Part shown: positions 1 through 11,148 of the stretch, one piece after another
How positions within the stretch are numbered: position 1 is the stretch's first letter
How the letters are laid out: each line of letters starts with the position of its first letter
Assembly (NCBI RefSeq): GCF_001632365.1
Contig: NW_024468601.1
Coordinates: forward strand, 1-64,000
Length of the DNA: 64,000 nt
From: Laetiporus sulphureus 93-53
Lineage: Eukaryota > Basidiomycota > Agaricomycetes > Polyporales > Laetiporaceae
Direction of reading: 5' to 3'
Program-made: the position numbers and the translations under genes
Notes under the pieces: generated by a model
Databases searched by the model: none
Told to the model about the DNA's origin: nothing
Seen by the model: the letters and a program-made list of their open reading frames with translations, nothing else

Positions 1-1
1 C

Positions 2-229
2 GTCATCGCGACGGCGCCGAATTCCGCAACGCCGCTCATGAAGCAGAAGGGAGGTGCGACGGCGCCGCCGCCGCCGAAGAAGAGCCATAAACACATGGCG
101 AGCATTGCCAGCCTCATACGTGCGGAAGACAGGGCGGAGGAAGGCTGGAGCCCGATAGGCACCACGTTCAATATCCCGCCAAACCCGCGTGCGGACCGGG
201 CTGGAGATGATGCGAGGAACAGGGTATAG
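2..229 (+). CDS. C-terminal end of a second AUR1 copy, truncated by the window edge
   Basis: The first 251 bases are almost identical to bases 7906-8156, the last codons and first 3' flank of the AUR1 gene in this window; I count about four substitutions. The reading frame is open to a TAG at 227-229 and gives the same basic, proline-rich C-terminal tail, with for example Met in place of Thr in the Lys-His-Thr stretch. Similarity stops about 22 bases after the stop codon. It may be the end of a complete AUR1 paralogue lying upstream of the window, or only a duplicated 3' fragment; the edge hides which. The tail lies outside the catalytic region, so activity cannot be judged. Confidence 0.75.
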   Translation, partial: VIATAPNSATPLMKQKGGATAPPPPKKSHKHMASIASLIRAEDRAEEGWSPIGTTFNIPPNPRADRAGDDARNRV

Positions 230-251
230 AGCATTCTTCTCGCTCACAGGA

Positions 252-3200
252 GTTTACCTCCAGGACAAAGGTATGTGCAACGATCATATGGGTCAGTGCA
301 GTGAGCCAGCCAGGATCCGTAGGAGGCCATAGGTTGACTTGCAGGTGAGTGCCCCTTCCTTCGGTGACGGTGAGACTCTGCGTCGTGTGCAGGAAAGAGC
401 GAGGAGGGCATGGGAGTCGTGAGTGCTCTGTGTGCGCATCGCGCTCGCAGTCGTGCAGACGGACAGACCGTGCTCGTGTACGTACAGAGCGTGTGAATAT
501 ATTTCCTTTATAGGAAGCTTGGACGACTGCAGATAATGTTCGAGATGGGGCTGATACATGGCAGAGAGGGCTTTAAAGTGTAGTCCATACACAGAGATAA
601 CGTTGAAGTGTAGCCCATACACAGAGGACTTTAAAGTGTAGTTCATACACAGAGGGACTCGCACTAGTTGTTTTGAAGTACACAAGGCCAGTTCCTCCAA
701 GTCCATCCAGTTTCATTTCGTCTATTCTCCAACAAACTACTAATACGACCTATGTATTCCATAGCACACAAGTCTATCTGGCACTCACCTTTTCCCGCTC
801 AGTATTTAGCATTTCTGCCAATTCTGAACCTCGTTTTCATCGCCTCTCTTGCTCCCTTTCATCGTCTCTCTTGCTTCCTTTCATCCAACATATTCTCAAT
901 CACTCCCCGCCCATCCTAGTCCACTCCGTGTCTATCCGATCACCATCCTGGCCCCCACCAATCTGATTTATGCATGACCAGCTCGCCACAATGGAGATGG
1001 TCAGTCACCAACCCGGCACAAAGGATGCGCCATGCTTGTTGACCCCGCACCTGTCAGGTAGAGTAAGCATCTTTCCCAGTCTGCTCTCGATCGACACTTT
1101 TGGACCGAATCGGGTGAGATCAATTGAATAAGGACCCAGAAGGAAAGGTCGGCATACCTATCGACGTTATGGGCGCATGTGCGCTCACGACCTCTGCAAC
1201 TGTCCACGATAAGCAAGGATGGCTCCGCCATGGCTGGCATTCGATCGGCATCACGCGAATATGCTGAGGGCACCAGATTTGGAGGATGTGCGATGCTTCA
1301 AGGCATGCAATAACTCCACACGACCGTTTTCTGGCATGGGCTGACAAGAACCATGCAGGCTTGACATTGCGATGGTGAGTTTTATTTGTACCCTGGTCCT
1401 GGAATGTGTCGCGAATGGCAGTGATGGTCATGTAGGTCGATATCGTGAGCAACGTGAGGCAGAGCACGATGCGCATCCCGAGAACGTGGAAGATCGAGGG
1501 CATGACACAATCTACCCCCGTGTTACATCTCTGAGAGATGCACTGGGTACCAAACTTGTGCGAATGATGCTGTGAGCATCCATTGGGCCACAGGGACCGT
1601 TGCGTGACAAAGTGCCCACGAACGACATTGCAGCGGATGGGCTGACACCAGCTAGACAGCCCGTAGCCTGTCTCTTATTTGCGTGGGAGTGCAAGCTGGG
1701 TCAGACACGTCTTGACAGATACCTAGACAGTTGAGCAGACCATGTCATCAGGCTCACGACCCAGGGGACTCTATGATGGTCGGGCATGCTCTTGATGAGA
1801 TCGCGCGATGTTTTGTGACCAGCAAGGATGTTTCGACAAGCCATGGCCTTGTACAGAGACCATCCAAGATGACTCAGCCAGTCGTGGCAGAGGCAGCAGT
1901 AGCAGTATGAGCTGCGCTCACATGGACCTGCTATAGGTGAGAGCTTGTGATTTGTCATATACGGTGAGTCTGTCGCACTGATGGTGTTGACATGTTCGTG
2001 ACTTCAGGCAAACTGCAGATGGTGTCGTGCACCATGTAGGATGAGCGGATTTCCTTGATACAGGTGTGGAGGCACCAGTAATGATCGGAGAATGCATGGG
2101 CTGTATGAGCTACACGCTCACGAACCTGCAGCACTGTCACACGGGAGCATCGGTATGGCCCCACGAATCTTTGTGCACATCAGATCTTTCTCGCTAATCA
2201 TATTGTTTAGTTCATGGCTAGGAGATGACCTGAGGATGGTGGCATGCATGTGAAGCAGACCATGTCTACAATGGCAGGCCCCCTCAGTACAGATGCAGAG
2301 GCGTGAATGACATCGCCGCGTACTTGACAGAATGAATGCGTTCGCAAAGATTGATGTCACTGCTCATGTTCGAGGGTTGACAGGGTGGAGTTCAGCCAGC
2401 TGTAGAACTCGCGACGAAGATGTTGGGTCTGGTGCGAGCTGGCATAAGTGCTCTTGAGAATCTTGTCGTGGATATGGCTTAAGTTCCCTTTTCAAACCTT
2501 GATCGCTGTTCGCATTGAGGAACTTGCCTGTTCATGTCCATGAAGCTGTATAGACACGTTAGCAATTTAATGCACCTACCCGCACTGATGAAGAAGGTAC
2601 TTGCTCGGATGCACTCATAGCAACCATATTGATCCTGTAGGGAAGTGCACAGATCGGGCAAGTTTCTGATGAGCGACGATGAATGATGGGATGCACGGGA
2701 GATGCATACCGTTGAGCAGGTGACGTATAGCTGAACACGCACATGTGATCATGTCGGGGCAGGTGGCAGTGATCGACACGCTTTGGACGTGACAATTGAC
2801 TTGCATGCACCATCACCGAGAGCTCCTGGTATGTTCCTGTGCCTCTGCTTCATTTTACCTTGCTCTAGATGAAATATGCCAACACTCATCTTGCAACTGC
2901 TCTGGGTGTGCTCTACTATGGCTAGGCATCATCTGGCTGAAGGCTAGAGGGCGCGTAAAGAATATCGAGTGCTGTTGGTATATTCAGGTGGGTGCTGGTC
3001 ATTTCACAGCAGCGAGGTGCAGAGGGACAGTGTCACCATCCTGGGAGAAGGGAGACCATAAGGAGCAGGGGCATTTCAGGAAATGGCAGCACAATGAGGG
3101 GAAGGGGAACACATGGAACTTCAAGTCCCTCCTCACAGTTTTTGTGAATTTCTAGGCAGAGATCAACCCCGTCCAACTTGAAAATTAAGACTCAGAATAT

Positions 3201-3540
3201 TGATGTTCTGCAGAACTCCTGTTACCCAGTGTCACATATCCTGCGCCCGGAGAGTGACACCTGGCTGCGGGTCTCAGTCAGCTGTGCAACCCGGCACAGA
3301 GTTCATCTCTTCCTTCCAACCGAGTGTTATCCGAACCTTCCGATTCGTTTCATGCCCACATAACCGCCGTGCCGGCCTAGCTGGCCGAGTTCACCGATCA
3401 CGTCTAGCACACGGTTTGCGGTGTCAGGAGACCACGATGCATCGTCTAGATGCACTTCATGCTACGCGAAGTCAATTTTGCAACCACTTTGATTGCTGAT
3501 GACCGGAATTTGTATCAAATATTTACGTGAGTTCTCACGC
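252..3540. other. Long stretch without a recognisable gene
   Basis: Both strands hold only short overlapping frames of no recognisable family. A pyrimidine-rich run covers about 690-960. The short ORFs at 1001-1503, 1701-2360 and 2479-2816 (minus) and 2796-3155 (plus) lack convincing codon pattern or exon joins. A small minisatellite (572-657) is annotated separately. The region may hold decayed sequence or a non-coding transcript, but nothing in it proves either. Confidence 0.5.
572..657. repeat. Three-copy minisatellite, unit about 28 bp
   Basis: Three successive units start at 572, 603 and 630. Each carries a GTGTAG-CCATACACAGAG core, so each contains the short inverted pair GTGTA / TACAC. 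Units differ by a few substitutions and small length changes. Confidence 0.8.
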
Positions 3541-3554
3541 ATTGTTCATAATAT

Positions 3555-5860
3555 CAACATGCGTCGATGTTCGCGTTGGCCGACAGGTGGTCTATGCACA
3601 ATAGAATGTATAAAACGAGGTTCATATTCATAGGTAAAAGAACATGTATCGAGACACAGGCATTCAAAGTCACTCAAACATGAAGGAGGAAATACCTTCG
3701 GCATACCTCCGACTCTGCCAAATGTCGACGTGAAAAGATGCATAGGGTTGAGATTCCCCGAGAGTCTGGCCCTGTGCGCATTCTTCTCAATGAATGACAC
3801 GCTGACTATCGAGCGATCAGCGCATCGCACCGCGGTAGGTCTTTTCTCGAAGGACTGTTCATTCTTGACTCGCGAGGTTCGCGTGTGAGCAAACGCATAT
3901 GGCTGTAAGTGCCAAACCCTGTGTACCCATTGCGTTCCGCTAGTGTCACAACCCTGACTCACCTACGAAAGCAGACGCAGGTTGCTGTCGGGCACATAAC
4001 ATCCGCTAATGCCGCTCCGCGCGCATGATGTGCCCACTTCGGCTCGGTATGCGAATGCAGTGTTCTATCGACCGATGTGAACGCCTTCTACACCACGCTG
4101 GGGCACCTCTGTCCACGACGCTCAACGGTCGCTCTTCCTATCATACGCGACGTGCGTGAACGAACGGGCACCACCTCGACGTGAGAATACGTACATATGA
4201 TTTAAAATTCTCGTGGAGGCCTGGCCCTGAGAGCTCTTCCTTTTCATCAATGCGCCCACTGTATGAGCGATCAGCACAGTGCACGGCAATAGGCCTCTTC
4301 TGGGCCTGGAAGAATCGTTGCGGTGCCCATTGTGTTGAACCAAAATCGCAGTTCTGACTCACCTACGATAGCAGACGCAGGTCGTGCTCATGCGTACGAC
4401 GCACACGAATGCCGCGCCGTGGCCATGGCATGCTCGGGCTGCGGACGCGACTGCAGCATGCTAGCGACTGATACGAACGTCTTCCACCCCATGCCGCAAC
4501 ACGACCGTCTACGAGCCTCGACGGTCGCATTCTGCACTAGACGCGATATGCGGGCATGAAACGCGGCACCCGACTTGATGTGAGAGATCGTGTGCGGGTT
4601 GAGGTTCCTCCGGGAGCCTGGCCCTGAGCACGCTCTTCTTTTCGATGACGGGCTGACTGTCTGATGATCAACGCACTGCAATAGGTCTCTTCTGGACCTC
4701 GAAGAAGTGTCGCAATAAGCGGAAGTGACCTATTCATCGTTCACGTGGACATCGATGCGCGTACGGGTGTCATACAGCTGTGAGCGCCAGAACCCGCGGT
4801 GTCCATCGTTCTCCACTCATGTCGCAGCCCGAACTCATCTACGAGAGTCGAGAATGGACGCAGGTCGCGTCCGTGTGCACGACGTCCACGGATGCCGCGC
4901 TGCCGCTAACTCTAGTGTATGTGACGCGCGAGAAAGAACGGGCACTCACCTCGACACGGGAGGCTGCGTACGGATGAAAGTTTCCTGGGAGCCTGACCCC
5001 GCATGCTCTTCCGCTCTACAAGGGTGCCGACTGTCGAGCGATCAGTGCAGCGCACCGCGGCAGGTCTCTTCTGGACCTTGAACAACCCTCGCAATAAACG
5101 GGAATGGCCTGGTCATGGTGAGCGCGCACATCGATCCGGCGGCGCGTGTGTGGGCTGTGAGTATCAGAACCCGTGGTGTCCATCGTCCTCCAATAGTATC
5201 GTAACCGAGACTCACCTACGAGAACTGAGAAAGGGCACAGGTCGCGTCCGTGCGCACGACGTCCACGAACGCCGAGCCGTCGCATTCTTGAGTGTACGCT
5301 ACGTGCGCGAACGAACGGGCACTCACCTCGACGTGCGACTTGGCGGCCGCGTACGGATAGGACTCTCCGGGAAGCCTGGCCCCGTGCACTCTTCCGCAGC
5401 AGTGACAGACGGCTTGAATTCGCGAGATTCGCGTGCATACTGACCCGACAGCGCGCCCCCATCGTGCTCTGCTTGCGTTGCAGCCCAGACTTGGCTTTGA
5501 GAGCGGAGGAAGGTCGCATCTGCGCACACAATGTCCACGGATGCTGCGGGCATGGTGTGCTCGTTGGGGCTTTGAAGCTGGCTACGGCGTGCGGTTGTGG
5601 TGTCCAACGACTAAGGCGTATGTCGTGGTGCATCCGTCCATAGGCACCGATGGTTGTACTTTGAATTGAGTGAGAACGAGAACGAACGAAACACTCACCT
5701 CGCTGTGAGACGCTGCATACAGCGCATACTGCTCTCTGATCCAATCGAGCGTTTCCGGGGAACGGCTGGCCCTGTGCGCGGTCATCTTCAATGACGCGCT
5801 GACCGCTGAGTGATCGACCGAGTGATCGACTGTGAGCACCGCGAGGAAGCATTGCGGTGC
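3555..5860. repeat. Decayed tandem array of six units, period about 375-450 bp
   Basis: A conserved block containing a variant of GCCTGGCCCTG recurs near 3763, 4216, 4616, 4991, 5372 and 5758, a spacing of about 375-453 bases. Around each block other features recur in the same order: a run like CGAGCGATCAG, then GGTCTCTTCTGGACCT, then ACTCACCTACGA, then GACGCAGGTCGCGTCCG. Read on the minus strand, units contain GTGAGT-type splice-donor sequences after similar short peptides (ending like Pro-Tyr-Ala-Ala-Ser-x-x-Val-Glu), as if an exon-containing unit had been amplified and then decayed. No unit has an intact long frame, and the family is not recognised. Confidence 0.7.
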
Positions 5861-6721
5861 CTATGACGGCCCTGGCTGGGTAGTTTCAAGTGCGCGCACG
5901 GTTTTGGCAGCATGCGCACGGTCGTCGTTCGGCTGCGAGACCTGCAGTGCCTTGCATGGTTCGTTGCTGCTGCAGCGTCGAGAGAAGCGTTCGAGCTTGC
6001 CTATGGAGCGGACATTGGTGAACGTCGCAGCGCGACGCGCTCGCGGGGGCATTGAAGCTGGCCATGAGCGCGATGGTGGTGTTACGGTGAGAAATAGGCA
6101 AAGGGAAGGATGACGCGGTGGAATTGGGTGAGGGTAGATAGGCCGTAATGAAAGCGCACGCATGATGTTGAGCAAACGCGGACGTACGAGCTAAGAACAA
6201 CGTACGAAGTCTGCCACCTCCTCTCCAACTCGATAGTGCACACGCTCTGCTCTCCCATGCGCACCCCATCCTGCGACTGACCGTCCGCCTTGTGCCACAA
6301 AAGCCCGGGAGGATCGCGCTTGAAGCGAGAGGGCGGGCAGCGTGAACGCGAGCGAAAGTCGTCCTGGAAAAGGCGGGAAGTGCGCGCGTGAACGAGAGCA
6401 GCAGGGCGCCTGACGCGAGCGCAGGGAATAACAGCAAAGCATCGCGCAGGATGGTTGGGAGTAACGCCGATTGGACGGCTACCCGGGGCGCAGTGTGGAC
6501 GGGTGGATGGCCTTCACGGCTTGCTGTGGAACGCCGAAGCTTGCGCACGTGGCGCGCCGGTTTCCCGCGTGCCCTCGCCTGCGCACTCCCTGGCATCATC
6601 CTTCAGGGCAACGCTGTCCACCGGGCATTTCTGAAGGCACCCGCAACGACTCCAGACGCTGGTACGTCGCGCTCGTCACTCTCGTCGCTACGTCCTTCTC
6701 ATCCTCCGACCAGCTCCTGCC
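5861..6721. other. GC-rich upstream flank of AUR1
   Basis: This is the 860-base interval between the tandem array and the AUR1 start, and must contain the AUR1 promoter. No clear TATA box is seen. It is GC-rich, so long frames arise on the minus strand (5886-6599), but these encode Arg/Ala/Ser-rich low-complexity sequence with no recognisable domain and I do not treat them as a gene. Confidence 0.45.
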
Positions 6722-8134
6722 ATGAGTCTGCAAACGACCGTACCCCGGGCCCTGGCGCGGGTATGGACCGCCTTCATCGCTGCAGTGAACCGACTGGACA
6801 AGTCGCTGTCGCCGCGCGACACCCTCACCAAGTTCCGGCAACACAAATTCACACTCTCTGACCTCGTTTATCTCTTTCACATCGCCCTTGCGACCTTTTG
6901 GATCTCCATAATGCGGGCCCCAGGCTTTCCACTCAAGCTCCTGATACCCATCCTCTACGCCATTGTCCTCATTATACCCCTCACCTCGCAGCTGTTCATC
7001 CCCGCCACGCCGGTCTTTGCCTGGCTGCTCACGTACTACAGCTCCAAGTTCATCCCCGCCCCCTGGCGGCCGGGCATCTCCGTCGTCCTCCTCCCGACGC
7101 TCGAGTCGGTGTTCTACGGCGCGAACATATCTGACATCCTCACGCGCTTCACCCACCCCGTGCTCGACATCCTCGCCTGGCTCCCATACGGCGTCATCCA
7201 CTTCATCTTCCCCTTCGTCGTAGCCGCCTTCGTCTGGCTGTTCCGCACAAAGGAGGCGCTGCACCTCTGGGGTCGTGCCTTTGGATACATGAACCTCATT
7301 GGCGTGATCATCCAAATCCTCGTCCCATGCGCTCCGCCATGGTACGAGCTCATCTACGGCCTCATGCCGGCAAACTACACCATGCGCGGCTCGGCCGGAG
7401 GACTCGCACGGATCGACAAGCTCTTCCACTCGAACGGGTACACCGTCGCATTCAGCAACTCGCCCGTCATCTTCGGCGCGTTCCCGTCCCTGCACTCCGC
7501 CTGCGCCACCATGGAGGCACTGTTCGTCTCGTACTTCTTCCCGCAGGCAACCAGATATGTGTGGACGTACACCGCGGTTCTCTACTGGGCGACGATGTAC
7601 CTCACGCACCACTACCTCATCGACGTCGTCGGCGGCTCCTGCCTCGCCATCGCATGCTTCTACCTCTTCCTTCCCGAGGAACTCAAGGGAGCGAACGCAC
7701 TCCTCCCGCCTGGCGGACTTAGTGCCGGTGCGTACAGCACTCGTCGGTCGAAATACGAGCTCTACGATTTGGAAGAGCCTCGGCTCGGACGAGGCGGCCG
7801 TGGCACAAACGGCGGTATTATGCGTGACGCGGCGGACTACGATCTAGAAGACCTCTCCGACAGGGAGTCCTCGGAGGAGGAGATGGACATCACGTTCCGT
7901 TCGCCCGTCATCGCGACGGCGCCGAATTCCGCAACGCCGCTCATGAAGCAGAAGGGAGGTGCGACGGCGCCGCCGCCGCCGAAGAAGAGCCATAAACACA
8001 CGGCGAGCATTGCCAGCCTCATCCGTGCAGAAGACAGGGCGGAGGAAGGCTGGAGCCCGATAGGCACCACGTTCAATATCCCGCCAAACCCGCGTGCGGA
8101 CCGGGCTGGAAATGATGCGAGGAACAGGGTATAG
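6722..8134 (+). CDS. AUR1: Inositol phosphorylceramide synthase
   Basis: A 470-residue integral membrane enzyme of the PAP2-like family. The family transfers phosphoinositol from phosphatidylinositol to phytoceramide in the Golgi, an essential fungal sphingolipid step and the target of aureobasidin A. Visible motifs: a conserved Pro-Cys-Ala-Pro-Pro-Trp-Tyr segment near residue 202, the FGAFPSLHSA motif at 251-260 (catalytic His 258) and the THHYLIDVVGG motif around 295-305 (His and Asp of the second catalytic block). Hydrophobic segments lie at about 47-62, 70-105, 118-135, 150-175, 187-202 and two after the FGAFPSLHS motif. After residue 330 comes a hydrophilic tail with an acidic Ser-Glu run and a Pro stretch, making the protein longer than the roughly 400-residue yeast enzyme. 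The frame is intronless with an ATG at 6722. The tail is duplicated at the left edge of the window. Confidence 0.95.
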   Translation: MSLQTTVPRALARVWTAFIAAVNRLDKSLSPRDTLTKFRQHKFTLSDLVYLFHIALATFWISIMRAPGFPLKLLIPILYAIVLIIPLTSQLFIPATPVFAWLLTYYSSKFIPAPWRPGISVVLLPTLESVFYGANISDILTRFTHPVLDILAWLPYGVIHFIFPFVVAAFVWLFRTKEALHLWGRAFGYMNLIGVIIQILVPCAPPWYELIYGLMPANYTMRGSAGGLARIDKLFHSNGYTVAFSNSPVIFGAFPSLHSACATMEALFVSYFFPQATRYVWTYTAVLYWATMYLTHHYLIDVVGGSCLAIACFYLFLPEELKGANALLPPGGLSAGAYSTRRSKYELYDLEEPRLGRGGRGTNGGIMRDAADYDLEDLSDRESSEEEMDITFRSPVIATAPNSATPLMKQKGGATAPPPPKKSHKHTASIASLIRAEDRAEEGWSPIGTTFNIPPNPRADRAGNDARNRV

Positions 8135-8560
8135 AGCATTCTTCTCGCTCACAGGACTTTGATGCAATGGGGATATTGGGTATTGGGTATGTGGCCTTGG
8201 CTTCAGGGATCAGCATTTCTTTTTGGTGTATTTATCAATCGTCACGTATCACTGCCGCATTGCTTGCACAGCCTGTCTTTCATCGCATTGTTGATCATAA
8301 GCATGTGTATACCAGTGATAGGTGAGGACACCGAAAGCAGATCGTCGCGAACGTTCAGTAGAAACATGCGTTACCTTATGCAGCTCTACGCCTGAGCTGG
8401 CTTTGTTATAGTGTATTATTCCTATCAGGGGAAAATACCTCGCGTTCTAATGTACGTTGTGCATACAGTGAGTTCGACGCGAGACACAACTGTGTATAGC
8501 GTCTGTCAGTATTATGTGGAAAGTGAGAATTGAAGAAGTACCATCTAGCCGTGCGGTGTG
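8135..8560. other. AUR1 3' flank, no gene seen
   Basis: AT-richer sequence following the AUR1 stop. It presumably holds the AUR1 3' UTR and polyadenylation signals. No coding pattern was found before the duplicated block that starts near 8.57 kb. Confidence 0.5.
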
Positions 8561-8574
8561 TGTTCAATCGGTAA

Positions 8575-9227
8575 GAGATGATAATCGTCCTTTTCGTCTA
8601 AGATTGATAAGTATGATCTGTGAAGCCGTTCTTGAGACGCTAATGCGACGGTCCTGGCGAGTGAGATGTATGTATCAAGAGCAGGTCATCGTGCGAGCTG
8701 CTCACTTAAAGACCATTGACTTCTCAAGAATGGTTTCAACACACTGTCCAGGGATGGGATCTCATTCGCCTTCCCTTTTCTGTAAGATTGGTGTGATACT
8801 GAAATTGTCCCACTACGAAGGCGGTCCCAGGCTTTCTGATATATCAACCGCTGCAATGGCGGCGGCATATCCTGCGGAACTGGATGTCATTGAATGTTGC
8901 TCCACCAGTTATCATCGTGTTTTGTAGTTGTACTTTTACGGTAGCGGCATAATTTCTTGATTCTTCCCCTGAAGCACGGCGTGTAAAGGTCAGAAAGGAT
9001 TGCATTGCATTGGTGAATGTCGATTTGTGGTTGAATCCTGCCGTATGGTGACTTGCCATACAAAAAAAATTTGAACCGGCGAGGTAATACATTAGATGTA
9101 TGCGCACTCACTTGGGCACTCCCGCATGACTGGTTACCGCACATCATCACGCAGCGCATATATGCGCAAGTCGTTCGAAAAAAATGGCTCATATATGCGC
9201 TCTAGAATTTTTGAAACTTGAATATAT
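8575..9227. repeat. Copy 1 of a diverged direct duplication
   Basis: This block is about 75-80 percent similar to 9440-10315 by eye. Shared landmarks are GTTCTTGAGACGCTAATGCG, a run ending in GGCGGTCCCAGGCTTTCTG, GTTGTACTTTTACGGTAGCGG, and at the end a segment with the perfect 14-bp palindrome GCGCATATATGCGC (9154-9167) followed by a poly-A run. On the minus strand both copies keep a short frame with a similar peptide (around Asn-Tyr-Ala-Ala-Thr-Val-Lys-Val-Gln-Leu-Gln), so an old gene fragment may lie underneath, but neither copy looks functional. Confidence 0.75.
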
Positions 9228-9436
9228 GCCAGTCCTTGCTCGTGACGTCGCCTCACGTCACCGGTGACAGATCGCGAGGACTTCTGCTTGAACGAAGAGA
9301 TATATTGAAAGGATTAGGGAGGAGGCTGAGGGATACAATAGCGCGGAAAGAATGGAGTTAATAGACATAATTGAGAGTCATACGAATCGGCGGGTGCTGC
9401 ACACCGTCCATGCACGGGTGGCAGAGCCTCGAACAG
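9228..9436 (+). repeat. 209-bp dispersed repeat, copy 1
   Basis: About 96 percent identical to 34459-34667. It sits exactly at the joint between the two halves of the 8.6-10.3 kb duplication, suggesting insertion or a role in the rearrangement. It begins GCCAGTCCTTGCTCGTG and contains GTCACCGGTGAC, a perfect 12-bp palindrome. One plus-strand frame is open across both copies (Lys/Arg/Glu-rich, roughly from Lys-Arg-Tyr-Ile-Glu). No terminal repeats or target duplication were found, so the element type is unknown. Confidence 0.8.
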
Positions 9437-9439
9437 TTG

Positions 9440-10315
9440 TCGTCTAAGACGACAAGTATGGTCTGTGTAGCCGTTCTTGAGGCACTAATCCGAAGGTCCT
9501 GGCGAGTAAGATGTATTAAGAGCAGGCCATGGGTTAAGAACAACTGACTTCTCAAATGGTTTCGACACATTATCCAAGGGTGGGATTTCATTCGCTTTCT
9601 CTTTTTTGTAAGACTAATGAGGTACTGAAATTGTCCCAGTAGGAAGGCGGTCCCATGTTTTCTGATATATCGACCATTGCGATCGCGGCGGCATATTTTG
9701 CGGGACTGTATATCATCAAATTTTGCTTCACCGGCTATCATCATGTCTTGTAGTTGTACTTTTACGGTAGCGGCATAACTTCTTGATTCTTTCCCCAAAA
9801 ATACAGGATGTAAAGGCCAAAAAGGTTTGGATTGCGTTGATAAAACGTCAATCTGTAGGTGAATCCTGCCATGTTGTGACTTGCGGTTTCCCTGTACTTT
9901 TCGATCAAGAAACGGGAAACGTTCAACGGGCGGAGTTTTTTTTTTGGTACAATTTCTATATCGCCGAAGGCGGTCGGGGTGTGTCTAGGTACAGGTTGGG
10001 CGTAGGATTACCTCGGTAGGAGCGTATGTAAAGGTGTGAATAGATCACGTCCGAGTCAGAACCTAACCAGGATCGTACAGTACAGATGCCTTGGTCCAGG
10101 CATCGCTATCCCGGAGGAAGGCAGCCAGAGTGGCCCAACCAAGCATCTTCAACGGGCGGAGTAATATTAGATAATTCATTAGACGTATGCGCACTCACTT
10201 GGGCACTCCCGCACGACTGGGTGACCGCACATCATCACGGAGCGCATATATGCGCAAGTCGTTCGAAAAAAAAGGCTCATATATGCGCTTTAGAATTCTT
10301 CAAACTTGAATATAC
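9440..10315. repeat. Copy 2 of the diverged direct duplication
   Basis: Matches copy 1 over 9440-9889, is interrupted by about 290 bases that copy 1 lacks (itself with GTTCAACGGGCGGAG near 9920 and TTCAACGGGCGGAG near 10147), then matches again over about 10170-10315, including the 14-bp palindrome GCGCATATATGCGC at 10242-10255. The minus-strand frame at 9358-9798 runs from this copy into the 209-bp repeat and is therefore chimeric rather than a real gene. Confidence 0.7.
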
Positions 10316-11148
10316 GCGAGTCCAAAATGCGGTTAGTTCGTGCCTACGCGATTTGACAGTGTGCTCCGGCTTGAACGTGTAAAAGCACGCGATGGGATTG
10401 GAGCCCATTTGCGGAAATAGAATCTGATTCTTCGGCCGCGGTTTAGCTTCAATGGTGTTTCCACCAATAATGTACTGGAGAGGAGCAGTTGTCATTCCTT
10501 GTGATTGAAGGATTTGAGACTAGTGCGAGATTAATGAGAAAATGCCACGTTAGAATACCTATCCGCGAGATGTCAGTAGAGGTAGCCCAAGAACTACAAG
10601 AATGGCACGAAGCTGATTGTTCTCAATGAGCAACGACATAAATTCAACAGCCTAAATTGACGCGCTTCCCACTGTATCTACAAAGCCGCTACTGTTTGAC
10701 AGTCTGAGCGCCAGCGGAGAGCCACAACATTGGAGGAATCAACTGTCAAATTCGTATAGATGTTAAATTGTGTAAGTGAGGCTGATAGAAGAAGGTAAAA
10801 GGGAGGGGGAGTCGCTGATCGGCTCCGGGTCGTTTTGAGTCGCTTTGCCGTGCTCGGAACCGGGAGAAGATGATAGAAAACAGAATGGAGCTGTATATCT
10901 GTACCAGGCTTTATATTAGAAGAGAAATGATACTGAGAAGTCGGGGTGTGGCATGATAGCGCAGAAAGTGGCTGCCGGAGGCTAGCAGATCTCAGGCTTC
11001 AGCGTAACGCGACGCGACGCGTCGCGCACGTGATAAAACGCTTACAGTCACGTGCGTGACACTGACCGCAGATTGGCATTGGATCGGCATACTACATTGA
11101 GCTCATCTTCGGTGTCCTCGCCTTTTGGACACGATCTTCGAAACATAT
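10316..11148. other. Intergenic region upstream of tafazzin
   Basis: No gene was found in this 830-base stretch. It must include the promoter of the tafazzin gene. Close to the gene lies a cluster of palindromic motifs, annotated separately. Confidence 0.5.
11013..11054. promoter_or_regulatory. Palindrome and two CACGTG boxes upstream of tafazzin
   Basis: The perfect 14-bp palindrome CGCGACGCGTCGCG (11013-11026), with an ACGCGT core, is followed directly by CACGTG (11027-11032), and a second CACGTG lies at 11049-11054, about 95 bases before the proposed tafazzin ATG. CACGTG is the classic binding site of bHLH factors in fungi, and ACGCGT is the yeast MCB core. Function here is inferred from sequence only. 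Confidence 0.4.

Noticed and set aside
5886..6599. 237-codon minus-strand frame upstream of AUR1
   Set aside because: Low-complexity Arg/Ala/Ser-rich sequence in GC-rich DNA, no domain, no exon partners; more likely chance in the AUR1 promoter region.
6596..7612. 338-codon minus-strand frame
   Set aside because: It lies exactly opposite AUR1; the protein is Glu/Gly/Arg-rich, as expected for the reverse reading of a membrane protein gene with GC-rich third positions.
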